A program made the position numbers and the translations under genes. This document shows, one piece after another, positions 32,802-40,565 of a DNA stretch of 41,712 nucleotides (its first letter is position 1; every line of letters begins with the position of its first letter). Origin of the DNA: Acidimicrobiaceae bacterium (GTDB taxonomy: Bacteria > Actinomycetota > Acidimicrobiia > Acidimicrobiales > RAAP-2); contig PLRX01000145.1 in the NCBI GenBank assembly GCA_003164095.1, positions 1 to 41,712 on the forward strand, written 5' to 3'. The notes below the pieces were generated by a model. It was not told the DNA's origin. It made no database searches and was given only the letters and a program-made list of their open reading frames with translations.

Positions 32802-34255
32802 CCGGGGGCCACGGGGGGCCGCGTGACGCCGACCGCCGGTCGGGCGGACGGTCGCACGTCACGCCCGGTGGACGGTCGGACGGGCGGCCGGGGTGACGGT
32901 CTGCGGGTGGACCGATGGGCCGTCCGGTGGCGCCTGGCCGCCGCCTCGGCCAGCAGGTCGGGCACACGTTCCGAGTCGGGGTCGGCGTCGGCCACGCCGA
33001 GGGAGATCCCGGCGATGACGAACGGTGGGATCGACAGGCCGCCGATCCAGAAGGTGTCGAAGAGGCCGTCCACGTAGTGGCCGAGCAGGATCACCAGTCC
33101 GAGCGTGCCGTAGACGCGGGGCAACCCGTTCATGGACCGCATGGTCACGAACACGAGGAACAGGAACGCCAACGACCCGACTATGCCGGTCGAGGCGAGG
33201 TTGTCGACCAGCGAGTTGGGTGGCGGGGTGACGAAGACGTACTGGGGGAGGTTGTAGAAGCGCATCCCGAGCCCGAGCACCGGACTGGTGTGCCAGACGT
33301 GGATCGCCGCGCCGATCTGGCCGAACCGGATGGCCACCGAGTTGAACTGGGGGTTGTTCTGGATCATGACACTGAGGCTGTAGTAGACGAGCGCCAGCGC
33401 CGGGACCCCGATGAAGATCAGCGTCTTGAAGCGACTCTTGATGTCGGAATTGATCAGCACCGCGGCCACCAGTGCCACCACGAGCAGGATGCCGGCCTGG
33501 CGCGACTGCGAGGCCAGGAGGCCCAGCAGGCACAGGACCTCGATGATCCGCGCCTCCACCTTGGCGATCCCGACCCAGGGCGGGTTCAGCTGGGCCACGA
33601 CGGCGGCGACCCACATGACCGAGCCGATGGCGTTCTTCTGGTACGGACCCCACTGGGCCGGATGGAACCCGCTGGCCGCCGAGTGCTCGATGGCCAGCAG
33701 GGCGAGGGCCGCCGCGCCCCACAGGTAGATTCGGTAGGACTGGCGGGCCCGGCCCCGGTAGCCCACGACCCATCCGACCAGGGCGCTGCCGGCCAGGTAG
33801 GAGAAGCGGTGGAACCACTCGATGATGTCGCCCTTGAACGGGTGGGCCACGACCACGAGCAGCAGCACGGCCTGGTACCAGACGATGCCACGCAGGAACC
33901 GCTTCAGGTGGGTTGCCCGGGACCACTCCACGTGGAAGAGGCAGACGAACGCGGCCACGAAGACCAGGAGATCGGCCACACTGAGGTTGGTGCTGGCGCC
34001 GCCCACGCGCTGGATGAGGATGGAGCCTGGCAGGACGATGACGGCCACGAGGATCGGATCGACCACGAAGAGGCCGAAGGCGAGGACCAGACCGGCGACG
34101 ACGATGCCGGCCAGGGGGTTCGCCGCGGTCGCCACCCCGGCCACCGCGGCAAGAGCGAGCATGGTCAGCCACGCCGCGGCCGGTCCGGCCAGTCGCTCCC
34201 ACGCCCGCGCCAGCTTCCGGGCACGCGTGCCCTCCACAGCGGTGCGGGGGCTCAT
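32798..34255 (-). CDS. O-antigen ligase/Wzy-like polysaccharide polymerase
   Basis: 485 residues with about ten to twelve hydrophobic segments starting at residue ~25 (AAWLTMLALAAVAGVATAA). The Wzy_C-type region carries LLASQSRQAGILLVV and, after the large exoplasmic loop, PPNSLVDNLASTGIVG, where the Wzy/WaaL family has a conserved H/N-x-L...GxxG element. The C-terminal 65 residues are Arg/Pro-rich and cytosolic. It polymerises lipid-linked repeat units on the outer face of the membrane. ATG 34255 lacks a Shine-Dalgarno but no better in-frame start precedes the first helix. First gene of the long leftward operon. Confidence 0.88.
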   Translation of the reverse strand: MSPRTAVEGTRARKLARAWERLAGPAAAWLTMLALAAVAGVATAANPLAGIVVAGLVLAFGLFVVDPILVAVIVLPGSILIQRVGGASTNLSVADLLVFVAAFVCLFHVEWSRATHLKRFLRGIVWYQAVLLLVVVAHPFKGDIIEWFHRFSYLAGSALVGWVVGYRGRARQSYRIYLWGAAALALLAIEHSAASGFHPAQWGPYQKNAIGSVMWVAAVVAQLNPPWVGIAKVEARIIEVLCLLGLLASQSRQAGILLVVALVAAVLINSDIKSRFKTLIFIGVPALALVYYSLSVMIQNNPQFNSVAIRFGQIGAAIHVWHTSPVLGLGMRFYNLPQYVFVTPPPNSLVDNLASTGIVGSLAFLFLVFVTMRSMNGLPRVYGTLGLVILLGHYVDGLFDTFWIGGLSIPPFVIAGISLGVADADPDSERVPDLLAEAAARRHRTAHRSTRRPSPRPPVRPSTGRDVRPSARPAVGVTRPPVAPG

Positions 34256-34546
34256 CGGGACGTCGGGGGAACGGTCATGGGCCTCGGGGCGTGTCGGTCG
34301 GGACTCCGTGGACGCCCGATGAATGGTAGCGGTCGCACCACGGCGGTCCGTGGCTCGGCATCGGGTGGCACCTACCCCCATCGGCACCGAACGGCGGCAT
34401 CTCAAGGTCTCTCGTGTTTCTGACGACGCTACGTGTGACCCGGCATGCAGCCCGGGACGGCAGGCCTGCCCCGATCGGGGCACGGCCGAGGACGAGGACG
34501 ACCACGGGTGCCAAGCGCAGTCGACACAGCGAGGGTGAGGACGACG
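34256..34546. other. 291-bp divergent control region between polymerase and rightward GT genes
   Basis: Contains the start regions of the leftward polymerase operon and the rightward GT4-Wzc-GT set. TACCAT (minus strand, just upstream of the leftward gene) is -10-like but has no good -35. No copy of the GTTGCAAC palindrome was found here. I see no gene in it. Confidence 0.4.
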
Positions 34547-35689
34547 GTGGATGAGGAGACCCCGCGTGCGTCGTCACTGGTCGTCTGCTCGCTCGAGCAG
34601 TGGGGAGCCGTCCGCCGCCGGATCCGCATCCTCGTCGACGAGCTCGTCGAGCACGACCTCGGACTACACGTCCTGTACGTCGACCCCGCCGTCGACATCC
34701 CCTTCGAGCTCCGCCACGGGCGGCGTGCCGCCCTTTCCGGTCCGTCCCTCGAACAGGTCCATCCACGCATCCACGTCCTGCGGCCCCGCAAGTGGCTGCC
34801 GCGGGCCCTCGGGCCCTCGGCCGACCGGTCACTCGGTCGCCAGGTCGACCGGGCCGTCGCCCGACTCGGGCTGGTGGACCCGCTGGTCTGGGTGAACGAC
34901 GCCCTCTACGCCGACTGGGCCCTCGGGACGGGGTGGCCCACCGTCTACGACATCACCGACGACTGGCTGCTGGCCCCGCTCCCCCCTCGCCAGGAGGCGC
35001 GCCTCCGGGCCGACGACGAGCTGCTCCTCGAGCGCAGCGGCGCGGTCGTGGTGTGCTCGCCGGACCTGGCCCGCACCCGTGGTGCCCGACGGTCGGTCGA
35101 CCTCATCCCGAACGGCGTCGACGTCGACCTGTTCCGGACCCCGCAGGCCCGCCCGTCCGAGCTGCCCCCGTCGCCCGTGGCCGTCTACGTGGGCACCCTG
35201 CACGAGGAGCGGGTGGACGTCGCCCTACTCATCGACGTCGCCCGGTCCCGTCCCGATCTCCAGGTGGCCGTGGTCGGACCCGACAGCCTCGGCCAGGCGT
35301 CCCACGACGCCCTGGCCGCCGAGCCGTCCGTCCACCTCCTCGGCCCGGTCCCCTACGACCGGGTGCCCGCCTTCCTCCAGTACGCCGACGTCGTCATCGT
35401 CCCCCACCAGGTGAACCCCTTCACCGAGAGCCTCGACCCGATCAAGGCGTACGAGTGCCTGGCCGCCGGCCGGCCCACCGTGTCCACGCCCGTCGCCGGC
35501 TTCCGCGACCTCGGCGGTCCGGTGGTCGTCGTCGACCGCGACGGCTTTGCCGCAGCGGTGGGCGCGGTGCTCGATGCCGGCCCGGACCCCGCTGCAGCCA
35601 CCGGTGTCGACGTGCCCACCTGGCACCAGCGGGCCGGCGCCATGTCCGACGTCATGCAGCGGGTGCGCAGCACCCAGGTGGCGCCATGA
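34547..35689 (+). CDS. GT4-like glycosyltransferase (TuaH-like)
   Basis: 380 residues. It opens SSLVVCSLEQWGAVRRRIRILVDEL, typical of the TuaH/WbpX-like group. Middle: TVYDITDDWLLAPL, DLIPNGVDVDLF and AVYVGTLHEERVDVALL. The C-terminal TESLDPIKAYECLAAGRPTV replaces the classic EX7E with the K-x-Y-E-x-L-A-x-G form. It transfers a sugar to the lipid-linked repeat unit. GTG 34547 has GAGG 6 bases upstream; GTG 34535 is too close to purines. It is followed by the Wzc-like gene after 94 bases. Confidence 0.88.
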   Translation: MDEETPRASSLVVCSLEQWGAVRRRIRILVDELVEHDLGLHVLYVDPAVDIPFELRHGRRAALSGPSLEQVHPRIHVLRPRKWLPRALGPSADRSLGRQVDRAVARLGLVDPLVWVNDALYADWALGTGWPTVYDITDDWLLAPLPPRQEARLRADDELLLERSGAVVVCSPDLARTRGARRSVDLIPNGVDVDLFRTPQARPSELPPSPVAVYVGTLHEERVDVALLIDVARSRPDLQVAVVGPDSLGQASHDALAAEPSVHLLGPVPYDRVPAFLQYADVVIVPHQVNPFTESLDPIKAYECLAAGRPTVSTPVAGFRDLGGPVVVVDRDGFAAAVGAVLDAGPDPAAATGVDVPTWHQRAGAMSDVMQRVRSTQVAP

Positions 35690-35783
35690 CCCCGTTCCGG
35701 GCCGTCCGACCGGCCCTCGCACTTCCAGGACGCGTGCCCTCGTATCCTGGTTCCTGCCCTAGCCCGCCGAAAGTGAGTGTGCG

Positions 35784-37415
35784 GTGACATTCCAGCAGAT
35801 GCTCAAGACGTTGTGGCACAGGAAGCTGACGATCATCGTCAGCGTCGTGGTCTGCGTCGCAGTGGCGCTCGGCTACGCCAAACTGTCCACGCCCACCTAC
35901 CAGTCGAGCGCGTTGGTGCAGATCAACGCGCCAAGCCAGAGCACCACGTCCGGGTCGGGGTCGGGCTTCACGGTGTCCGACCCGGTCCAGGAGCTGTCGA
36001 GCTCGGCGGTGCAGACCGCCGCGGCAAAGGCGCTGAAGGACCCGGACCCCTCCGGGCTCGCCGGCCAAGTGAGCGGCACCGTCGACCCGACCTCCGGTGC
36101 CCTGACCGTGACCGGCACGGGGTCGTCCCCGGCCGCGGCAGAGGCCGTCGCCACTGCCTTCGCCCAGGCCTTCGTCGGCGACGTGCAGAACAACGCCAAC
36201 GCACAGATCGACAAGTACACGGTGATCCTCCAGGCGACGAGCAACAAGATCGCCACGCTCCAGAGCCAGCTGGAGTCGTCCAGCAACCCCAACGCCACCT
36301 CGGCCAATGCGCTGCTCACCGCCCAGATCAACGCGCTGACACAGACCTACGGCACGCTGCAGACGGCGCAGTCGACCCTCCAGGCCGGCGGACCGTACGC
36401 GCAGATCCAGGTGGCGGCCCAGCCGGGTGGCCCGACGGGGCTGTCGAAGCCCAAGCTGGGCGCCATCGGCCTGCTGACCGGGCTCCTGGTCGGCTGCGGC
36501 ATCGCCTTCGTCCGCGAGCAGTTCGACGACAGCCTCCGGCTCGACCCCGACATCGAGTCGGTGATCGACGGTCCCCTGCTCGGCGAACTGCCCCAGGACC
36601 CGGAGGTCAAGAAGGGTGAGGTCTCGATCGCACTCGTGCAGACACCCCAGTCGTCGCTGTCCGAGGCCGTGCGCGACCTGCGGACCAGCCTGCGGGTCCT
36701 GCTGGTGGAGCAGCAGAGTCCCATCATCGTGGTGACCAGCCCCGAGCCGGGTGACGGCAAGACGTTCGTGACCGCCAACCTGGCCGCCTCCTGGGCCCTG
36801 ACCGGCGCCCGGGTGATCGTGGTGTCGGCCGACTTCCGGCGCCCGAGGCTGGAGGAGGCCTTCGGGCTCGAGGTCGCCGACCGCCCCGGGCTGTCCGACC
36901 TGATCAAGGCCAACTGGAAGCAGGCCGAGCCCAGCGACGGTCAGACCGACGGCCCGGTGGAGCCGATCGAGGGCGCACGGCCCGGCGGCACCGCACCGCG
37001 CCGGTCGCGCCGTCGGGGTGGCCGCTCGGACTTCGAGGAGACCGCCGTCAGCGCACAGCTCGTCGAGACGGGCATCGACGGCCTGCAGCTCCTGCCGGTG
37101 GGCGTGCACCGGGACAACCCGAGCGAGCTGTTCGACAGCCCCGGCATGCAGCCGGTCCTCGACCAGCTCCACCTGCTGGCCGACATCATCCTCCTGGACA
37201 CCCCGCCGGTGCTGTCCACCCCGGACACCGCCATCCTCGGCAGCCTCACCCACGGTGCGATCATCGTGGCCACCGAGGGCAAGACCGACCGGTCCGACCT
37301 CGAGCGGACGGCCCATCGGCTCGAGTCAACCGGGTGCCGTGTCGTCGGCCTGGTCATGAACCACGTGCGGCGCAGCGCGTCCGACGGTTACCAGGCCTAC
37401 AGCTACACCAAGTGA
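35784..37415 (+). CDS. Wzc-like chain-length determinant fused to BY-kinase domain
   Basis: 543 residues. The Wzz-type N-terminus has membrane helix 1 (about 14-31), exoplasmic helical region (40-220; NKIATLQSQLES) and membrane helix 2 (about 224-243). The cytosolic ATPase has Walker A SPEPGDGKT (319-327), Walker A' VSADFRRP (347-354) and Walker B IILLDTPP (468-475). There is a basic insertion (about 378-418, PRRSRRRGGR) between A' and B. Tyr536, Tyr539 and Tyr541 at the extreme C-terminus are candidate autophosphorylation sites. It controls chain length and polymerisation; the tyrosine phosphatase at 17988-18533 is a plausible antagonist. GTG start; the stop overlaps the next ATG (TGATG). 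Confidence 0.93.
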   Translation: MTFQQMLKTLWHRKLTIIVSVVVCVAVALGYAKLSTPTYQSSALVQINAPSQSTTSGSGSGFTVSDPVQELSSSAVQTAAAKALKDPDPSGLAGQVSGTVDPTSGALTVTGTGSSPAAAEAVATAFAQAFVGDVQNNANAQIDKYTVILQATSNKIATLQSQLESSSNPNATSANALLTAQINALTQTYGTLQTAQSTLQAGGPYAQIQVAAQPGGPTGLSKPKLGAIGLLTGLLVGCGIAFVREQFDDSLRLDPDIESVIDGPLLGELPQDPEVKKGEVSIALVQTPQSSLSEAVRDLRTSLRVLLVEQQSPIIVVTSPEPGDGKTFVTANLAASWALTGARVIVVSADFRRPRLEEAFGLEVADRPGLSDLIKANWKQAEPSDGQTDGPVEPIEGARPGGTAPRRSRRRGGRSDFEETAVSAQLVETGIDGLQLLPVGVHRDNPSELFDSPGMQPVLDQLHLLADIILLDTPPVLSTPDTAILGSLTHGAIIVATEGKTDRSDLERTAHRLESTGCRVVGLVMNHVRRSASDGYQAYSYTK

Positions 37416-39325
37416 TGGACCCGTCGGCGGCCCCCCTGGTGGTCGTCGTGGCCTTCCACGCGCCCGACCTCCTGGAGCGGTGCCTGTCCGCCCTCGGCGA
37501 CACGCTGGACGTGGTGGTGGTCGACAATTCCTCCGACCCCGCCGTCGCCGCCGTCGCCGGCGACCACGGCTGCACCTACGTCGACCTCGGGCGCAACCTC
37601 GGGTTTGCCGGCGGGGTCAACATCGGCTGCGCCCGCAGGAACGGCCGCGACGTCCTGCTACTCAACCCCGACGCCACGATCACCCCGGCCGCCGTCCGGG
37701 GCCTGCAGGCGGCCCTCGCCGCCGACTCCCGGCTCGCCGCCGTCGCCCCGGCCCAGGCCGGCCCAGGGGGCGGCACGCCCGACCGCGTCGCCTGGCCCTT
37801 CCCCACGCCCGCCGGCGCCTGGTTGGTGGCCGTCGGCCTCGGGCGGCTGCGGCGCGGGCACGACTTCCTGATCGGCTCGGTCCTGCTCCTCCGGTCCACC
37901 GCCCTCGACGACGTCGGGCCGTTCGACGACCACTTCTTCCTCTACGCCGAGGAGTCCGACTGGCAGCGGCGGGCCGGCGACGAGGGCTGGCGCGTCGCAC
38001 TGTGCCCCTCGGTCACCGCCACCCATGTGGGCGCCGGCACCGGCGGGGACCCCGTCGTCCGCGAGACGCACTTCCAGGCCTCCCACGAGCGCTACGTGCG
38101 CAAGCACCACGGGACGGCGGGCTGGTGGTCCTACCGGACGGCCGCAGTGCTCGGCGCCGCGGCCCGGGCCGTCGTCCTGCCCGGCGACCGGGGCCGGCTG
38201 GCGGCCGCACGCATGTGGCTGTTCCTGACCGGGCCACTGCGGGCCGAGGCGGCGCTGGACCATGGCGGCCTGCGCATCGTGCACGTGGTGGTGACGGACG
38301 CCTTCGCCGGGGTCGAGCGCTACGTCTGCCAGGTGGCCAACGGGTTGACTGCACGGGGCCACCGGGTCGAGGTGGTGGGCGGCGCTCCGGCCCGCATGAC
38401 CGCCGAGCTCGACCGGTCGGTCGTGCACCACCCCGCGTCCTCGCTGGTCGGGGGCGCCCTGGCGCTGGCGGGCAGCCGGGGGGCGGACATCGTCCACGCC
38501 CACATGACTGCCGCCGAGGGCGCCGCCTACCTCGCCCACCCCGTCGACCGGGCACCCGTGGTGGCGACCCGCCACTTCGCGGCCGAACGGGGCTCGTCGC
38601 CGCTCAACCGCACGCTCGCCCGCGTGGCGGTACGGCCCGTGGTGGCCGAGATCGCCATCAGCGAGTTCGTGGCCCGCAGTGTGGCGGCACCGACGACCCT
38701 CATCCCGAACGCCGTGGCCGACCGGCCCCAGGCCGCGCTCGAGGCGCCCCAGGTGGTCATGCTCCAGCGCCTCGACGACGAGAAGGCTCCCGACGTCGGG
38801 CTCCGGGCCTGGGCCCGCAGCGGACTGGCCGAACGGGGCTGGCACCTGGTCGTGGCCGGGACCGGCATCCTCCGGCCCGAGCTCGAGCGCCTGGCCGGCG
38901 AGCTCGGCTGCAGCGGCTCGGTCACCTTCGCCGGCCTGGTGGCCGACACCGACGGGCTGCTGGCCGCGTCGTCGATACTCCTCGCCCCGGCACCGCGCGA
39001 GCCCTTCGGGCTGTCGGTGGCCGAGGCCATGTCGCACGGCCTGGCCGTCGTGGCCGCCGGCGGCGGTGCCCACACCGAGACGGTGGGCGACGCCGGCCTC
39101 CTCTTCCCACCGGGGGACACCACAGTTGCGGCACGGGCGCTGGAGCGACTGGCCGACGACCCCGAGCGTCGCCACTCGGTCGGACGGGCGCTGCGGTCCC
39201 GCCAGCAGGAGCGCTACTCCCTCGCCCTGCACCTGGACCGGCTCGAGGCGCTGTACGCCTCGGTGGCGGCCGACCACCCCGTCCGGCACGCCCGGGGTCA
39301 GACCCCGTCCACCACCCGCTCGTAG
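37415..39325 (+). CDS. Bifunctional glycosyltransferase, GT2-GT4 fusion
   Basis: 636 residues. Residues 1-280 form a GT2 domain (rhamnosyltransferase-like): VVVDNSSDPAVAAV, DLGRNLGFAGGVNIG, the metal-site LLLNPDATI, and FFLYAEESDWQRRAGDEGWRV with the catalytic Asp. Residues 286-625 form a complete GT4 domain starting LRIVHVVVTDAFAGVERYV, with VMLQRLDDEKAPDVGL and EX7E EPFGLSVAE (Glu529, Glu537). There is no frameshift between them. Two successive sugars may be added by one polypeptide. ATG 37415 overlaps the Wzc stop. Its last 28 bases overlap the convergent GT4 gene. Confidence 0.9.
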   Translation: MDPSAAPLVVVVAFHAPDLLERCLSALGDTLDVVVVDNSSDPAVAAVAGDHGCTYVDLGRNLGFAGGVNIGCARRNGRDVLLLNPDATITPAAVRGLQAALAADSRLAAVAPAQAGPGGGTPDRVAWPFPTPAGAWLVAVGLGRLRRGHDFLIGSVLLLRSTALDDVGPFDDHFFLYAEESDWQRRAGDEGWRVALCPSVTATHVGAGTGGDPVVRETHFQASHERYVRKHHGTAGWWSYRTAAVLGAAARAVVLPGDRGRLAAARMWLFLTGPLRAEAALDHGGLRIVHVVVTDAFAGVERYVCQVANGLTARGHRVEVVGGAPARMTAELDRSVVHHPASSLVGGALALAGSRGADIVHAHMTAAEGAAYLAHPVDRAPVVATRHFAAERGSSPLNRTLARVAVRPVVAEIAISEFVARSVAAPTTLIPNAVADRPQAALEAPQVVMLQRLDDEKAPDVGLRAWARSGLAERGWHLVVAGTGILRPELERLAGELGCSGSVTFAGLVADTDGLLAASSILLAPAPREPFGLSVAEAMSHGLAVVAAGGGAHTETVGDAGLLFPPGDTTVAARALERLADDPERRHSVGRALRSRQQERYSLALHLDRLEALYASVAADHPVRHARGQTPSTTRS

Positions 39326-40437
39326 AGCGCCCGCTGCTGGTCGGCGACGCTGGCCCACGAGTAGCGGACCACGTTCGCCAGGCCCGCCTCCCGCAGCCGT
39401 GCCCACAGCCCGGGCTCGTCGAGGAAGCGCCCGAGCGCGGCGGACAGCGCGGCGGCGTCCCCCGGGGGCACGAGCAACCCCGACCCCCCCACCACGTCGG
39501 GCAGGGCGCCACAGTCGCTCGCCACCACCGGCACCCCGGAGGCCTGGCCCTCGACCACCACACGGCCGAACTGCTCGAGGACGTTCGGCACCAGCACCGA
39601 GGGCACGGCGAGCACGTCGAAGGTGGGGAACACCTCGACCAGGGCGGCCTCGTCGATGTGGCCGTGGAACGCCACCCGGGACGCCACGCCGAGCTCGGTG
39701 GCCAAGGACTGCAACGCCGTGTCGTCGGGCCCACCGCCGTAGACGTCGAGGTCGATCCGGTCGTCGTGGGCGACCGCCCGGAGCAGGACGTCGACGCCCT
39801 TGACCGGGAGCAGCCGGCCGACGAACCCGACCCGCAGTCGTGCCCCGGGAGGCGGCCGGTCGGCCGGACGGAACCGCTCGGTGTCGACCCCGAGCGGGAG
39901 CAGCTCCAGCTCCCCCGCCAGGCCCTTCCGGCGCAGGATCTGCCCGGCCTCGACGTTGCACGTGTAGGCACCGGCCGCGGTCCGCAGCGACCAGCGCTCG
40001 AACCACCGGAAGGGTGGCGGGTAGCGCTTGTCCAGGTTCTGGGCCGAGGAGACGAGGAACGGCGTGCGCCGGGCCCGCAGCGCCCGCAGGACCAGGATCT
40101 CGGCCACCGCCAGGCCGAAGGGCTCCTCGTGCAGGTCGATGAGGTCCCACCGCCCGTCGCCGAGCAGGCGCCAGAGCGGCCGTGGGTCGAACAGGAAGAG
40201 GTTCGGGTGGTGCCCGAGCGTCCGGACGGGCACCGCGAACTCGTCGCCGTCCGGGGTGAACGCCACCAGGGCACCCCCTTCGTCCCACCGGGCGGCGGAC
40301 ACCAGTGTCAGGTCGACGCCCTCGGCCCGCAGGAGCCGCTCACGCTGGCGCCAGGCCGTGACGACGGCGCTGTGGGAGATGCGGAGGACCCGCAGACCGG
40401 CTCGGCCCGGAGCCGGTCCCGTGCCTGGTGTCGCCAC
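39298..40437 (-). CDS. GT4-family glycosyltransferase
   Basis: About 379 residues. It opens LRVLRISHSAVVTAWRQRERLL; then WDLIDLHEEPFGLAVAEILV, VGFVGRLLPVKGVDVLLRAV, VYGGGPDDTALQ and EX7E EQFGRVVVE. A GT-B enzyme acting at the cytosolic face on the repeat unit. Start uncertain: GTG 40437 is used because the domain begins soon after, but GTG 40503 is also in frame and neither has a strong ribosome-binding site. It is convergent with, and overlaps by 28 bases, the GT2-GT4 fusion. Confidence 0.88.
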   Translation of the reverse strand: MATPGTGPAPGRAGLRVLRISHSAVVTAWRQRERLLRAEGVDLTLVSAARWDEGGALVAFTPDGDEFAVPVRTLGHHPNLFLFDPRPLWRLLGDGRWDLIDLHEEPFGLAVAEILVLRALRARRTPFLVSSAQNLDKRYPPPFRWFERWSLRTAAGAYTCNVEAGQILRRKGLAGELELLPLGVDTERFRPADRPPPGARLRVGFVGRLLPVKGVDVLLRAVAHDDRIDLDVYGGGPDDTALQSLATELGVASRVAFHGHIDEAALVEVFPTFDVLAVPSVLVPNVLEQFGRVVVEGQASGVPVVASDCGALPDVVGGSGLLVPPGDAAALSAALGRFLDEPGLWARLREAGLANVVRYSWASVADQQRALYERVVDGV

Positions 40438-40531
40438 GGCCCGGAGCGTACCAGGAGGGGCCCTCCGCAGGGCCCAACGTCCCTTTGCACCCCGTTTTCT
40501 CACGGAGCGTGATGATTCGGCCTCTTTGCGC

Positions 40532-40558
40532 TTAAGTTACCAATCGGTCCGCCGATCT
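40532..40558 (+). promoter_or_regulatory. WhiG/FliA-like (sigma-28 type) promoter candidate
   Basis: TTAA (40532-40535), exactly 15 bases, then GCCGATCT (40551-40558), against the consensus TAAA-N15-GCCGATAA (9 of 12 positions match). The ATG at 40566 lies 8 bases after the -10 and has no Shine-Dalgarno, so the mRNA is predicted to be leaderless. No sigma-A pair with proper spacing was found. Confidence 0.4.
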
Positions 40559-40565
40559 GCTCCGT

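Noticed and set aside
30858-33077. Rightward 739-codon open frame opposite the membrane protein and GT4 genes
   Set aside because: Composition and lack of motifs mark it as a shadow of the leftward genes.
37480-40512. Rightward 1010-codon and leftward 876-codon frames over the GT region
   Set aside because: Arg/Pro/Gly/Ala-rich shadows; the GT2-GT4 and GT4 frames explain the region with full catalytic motifs.
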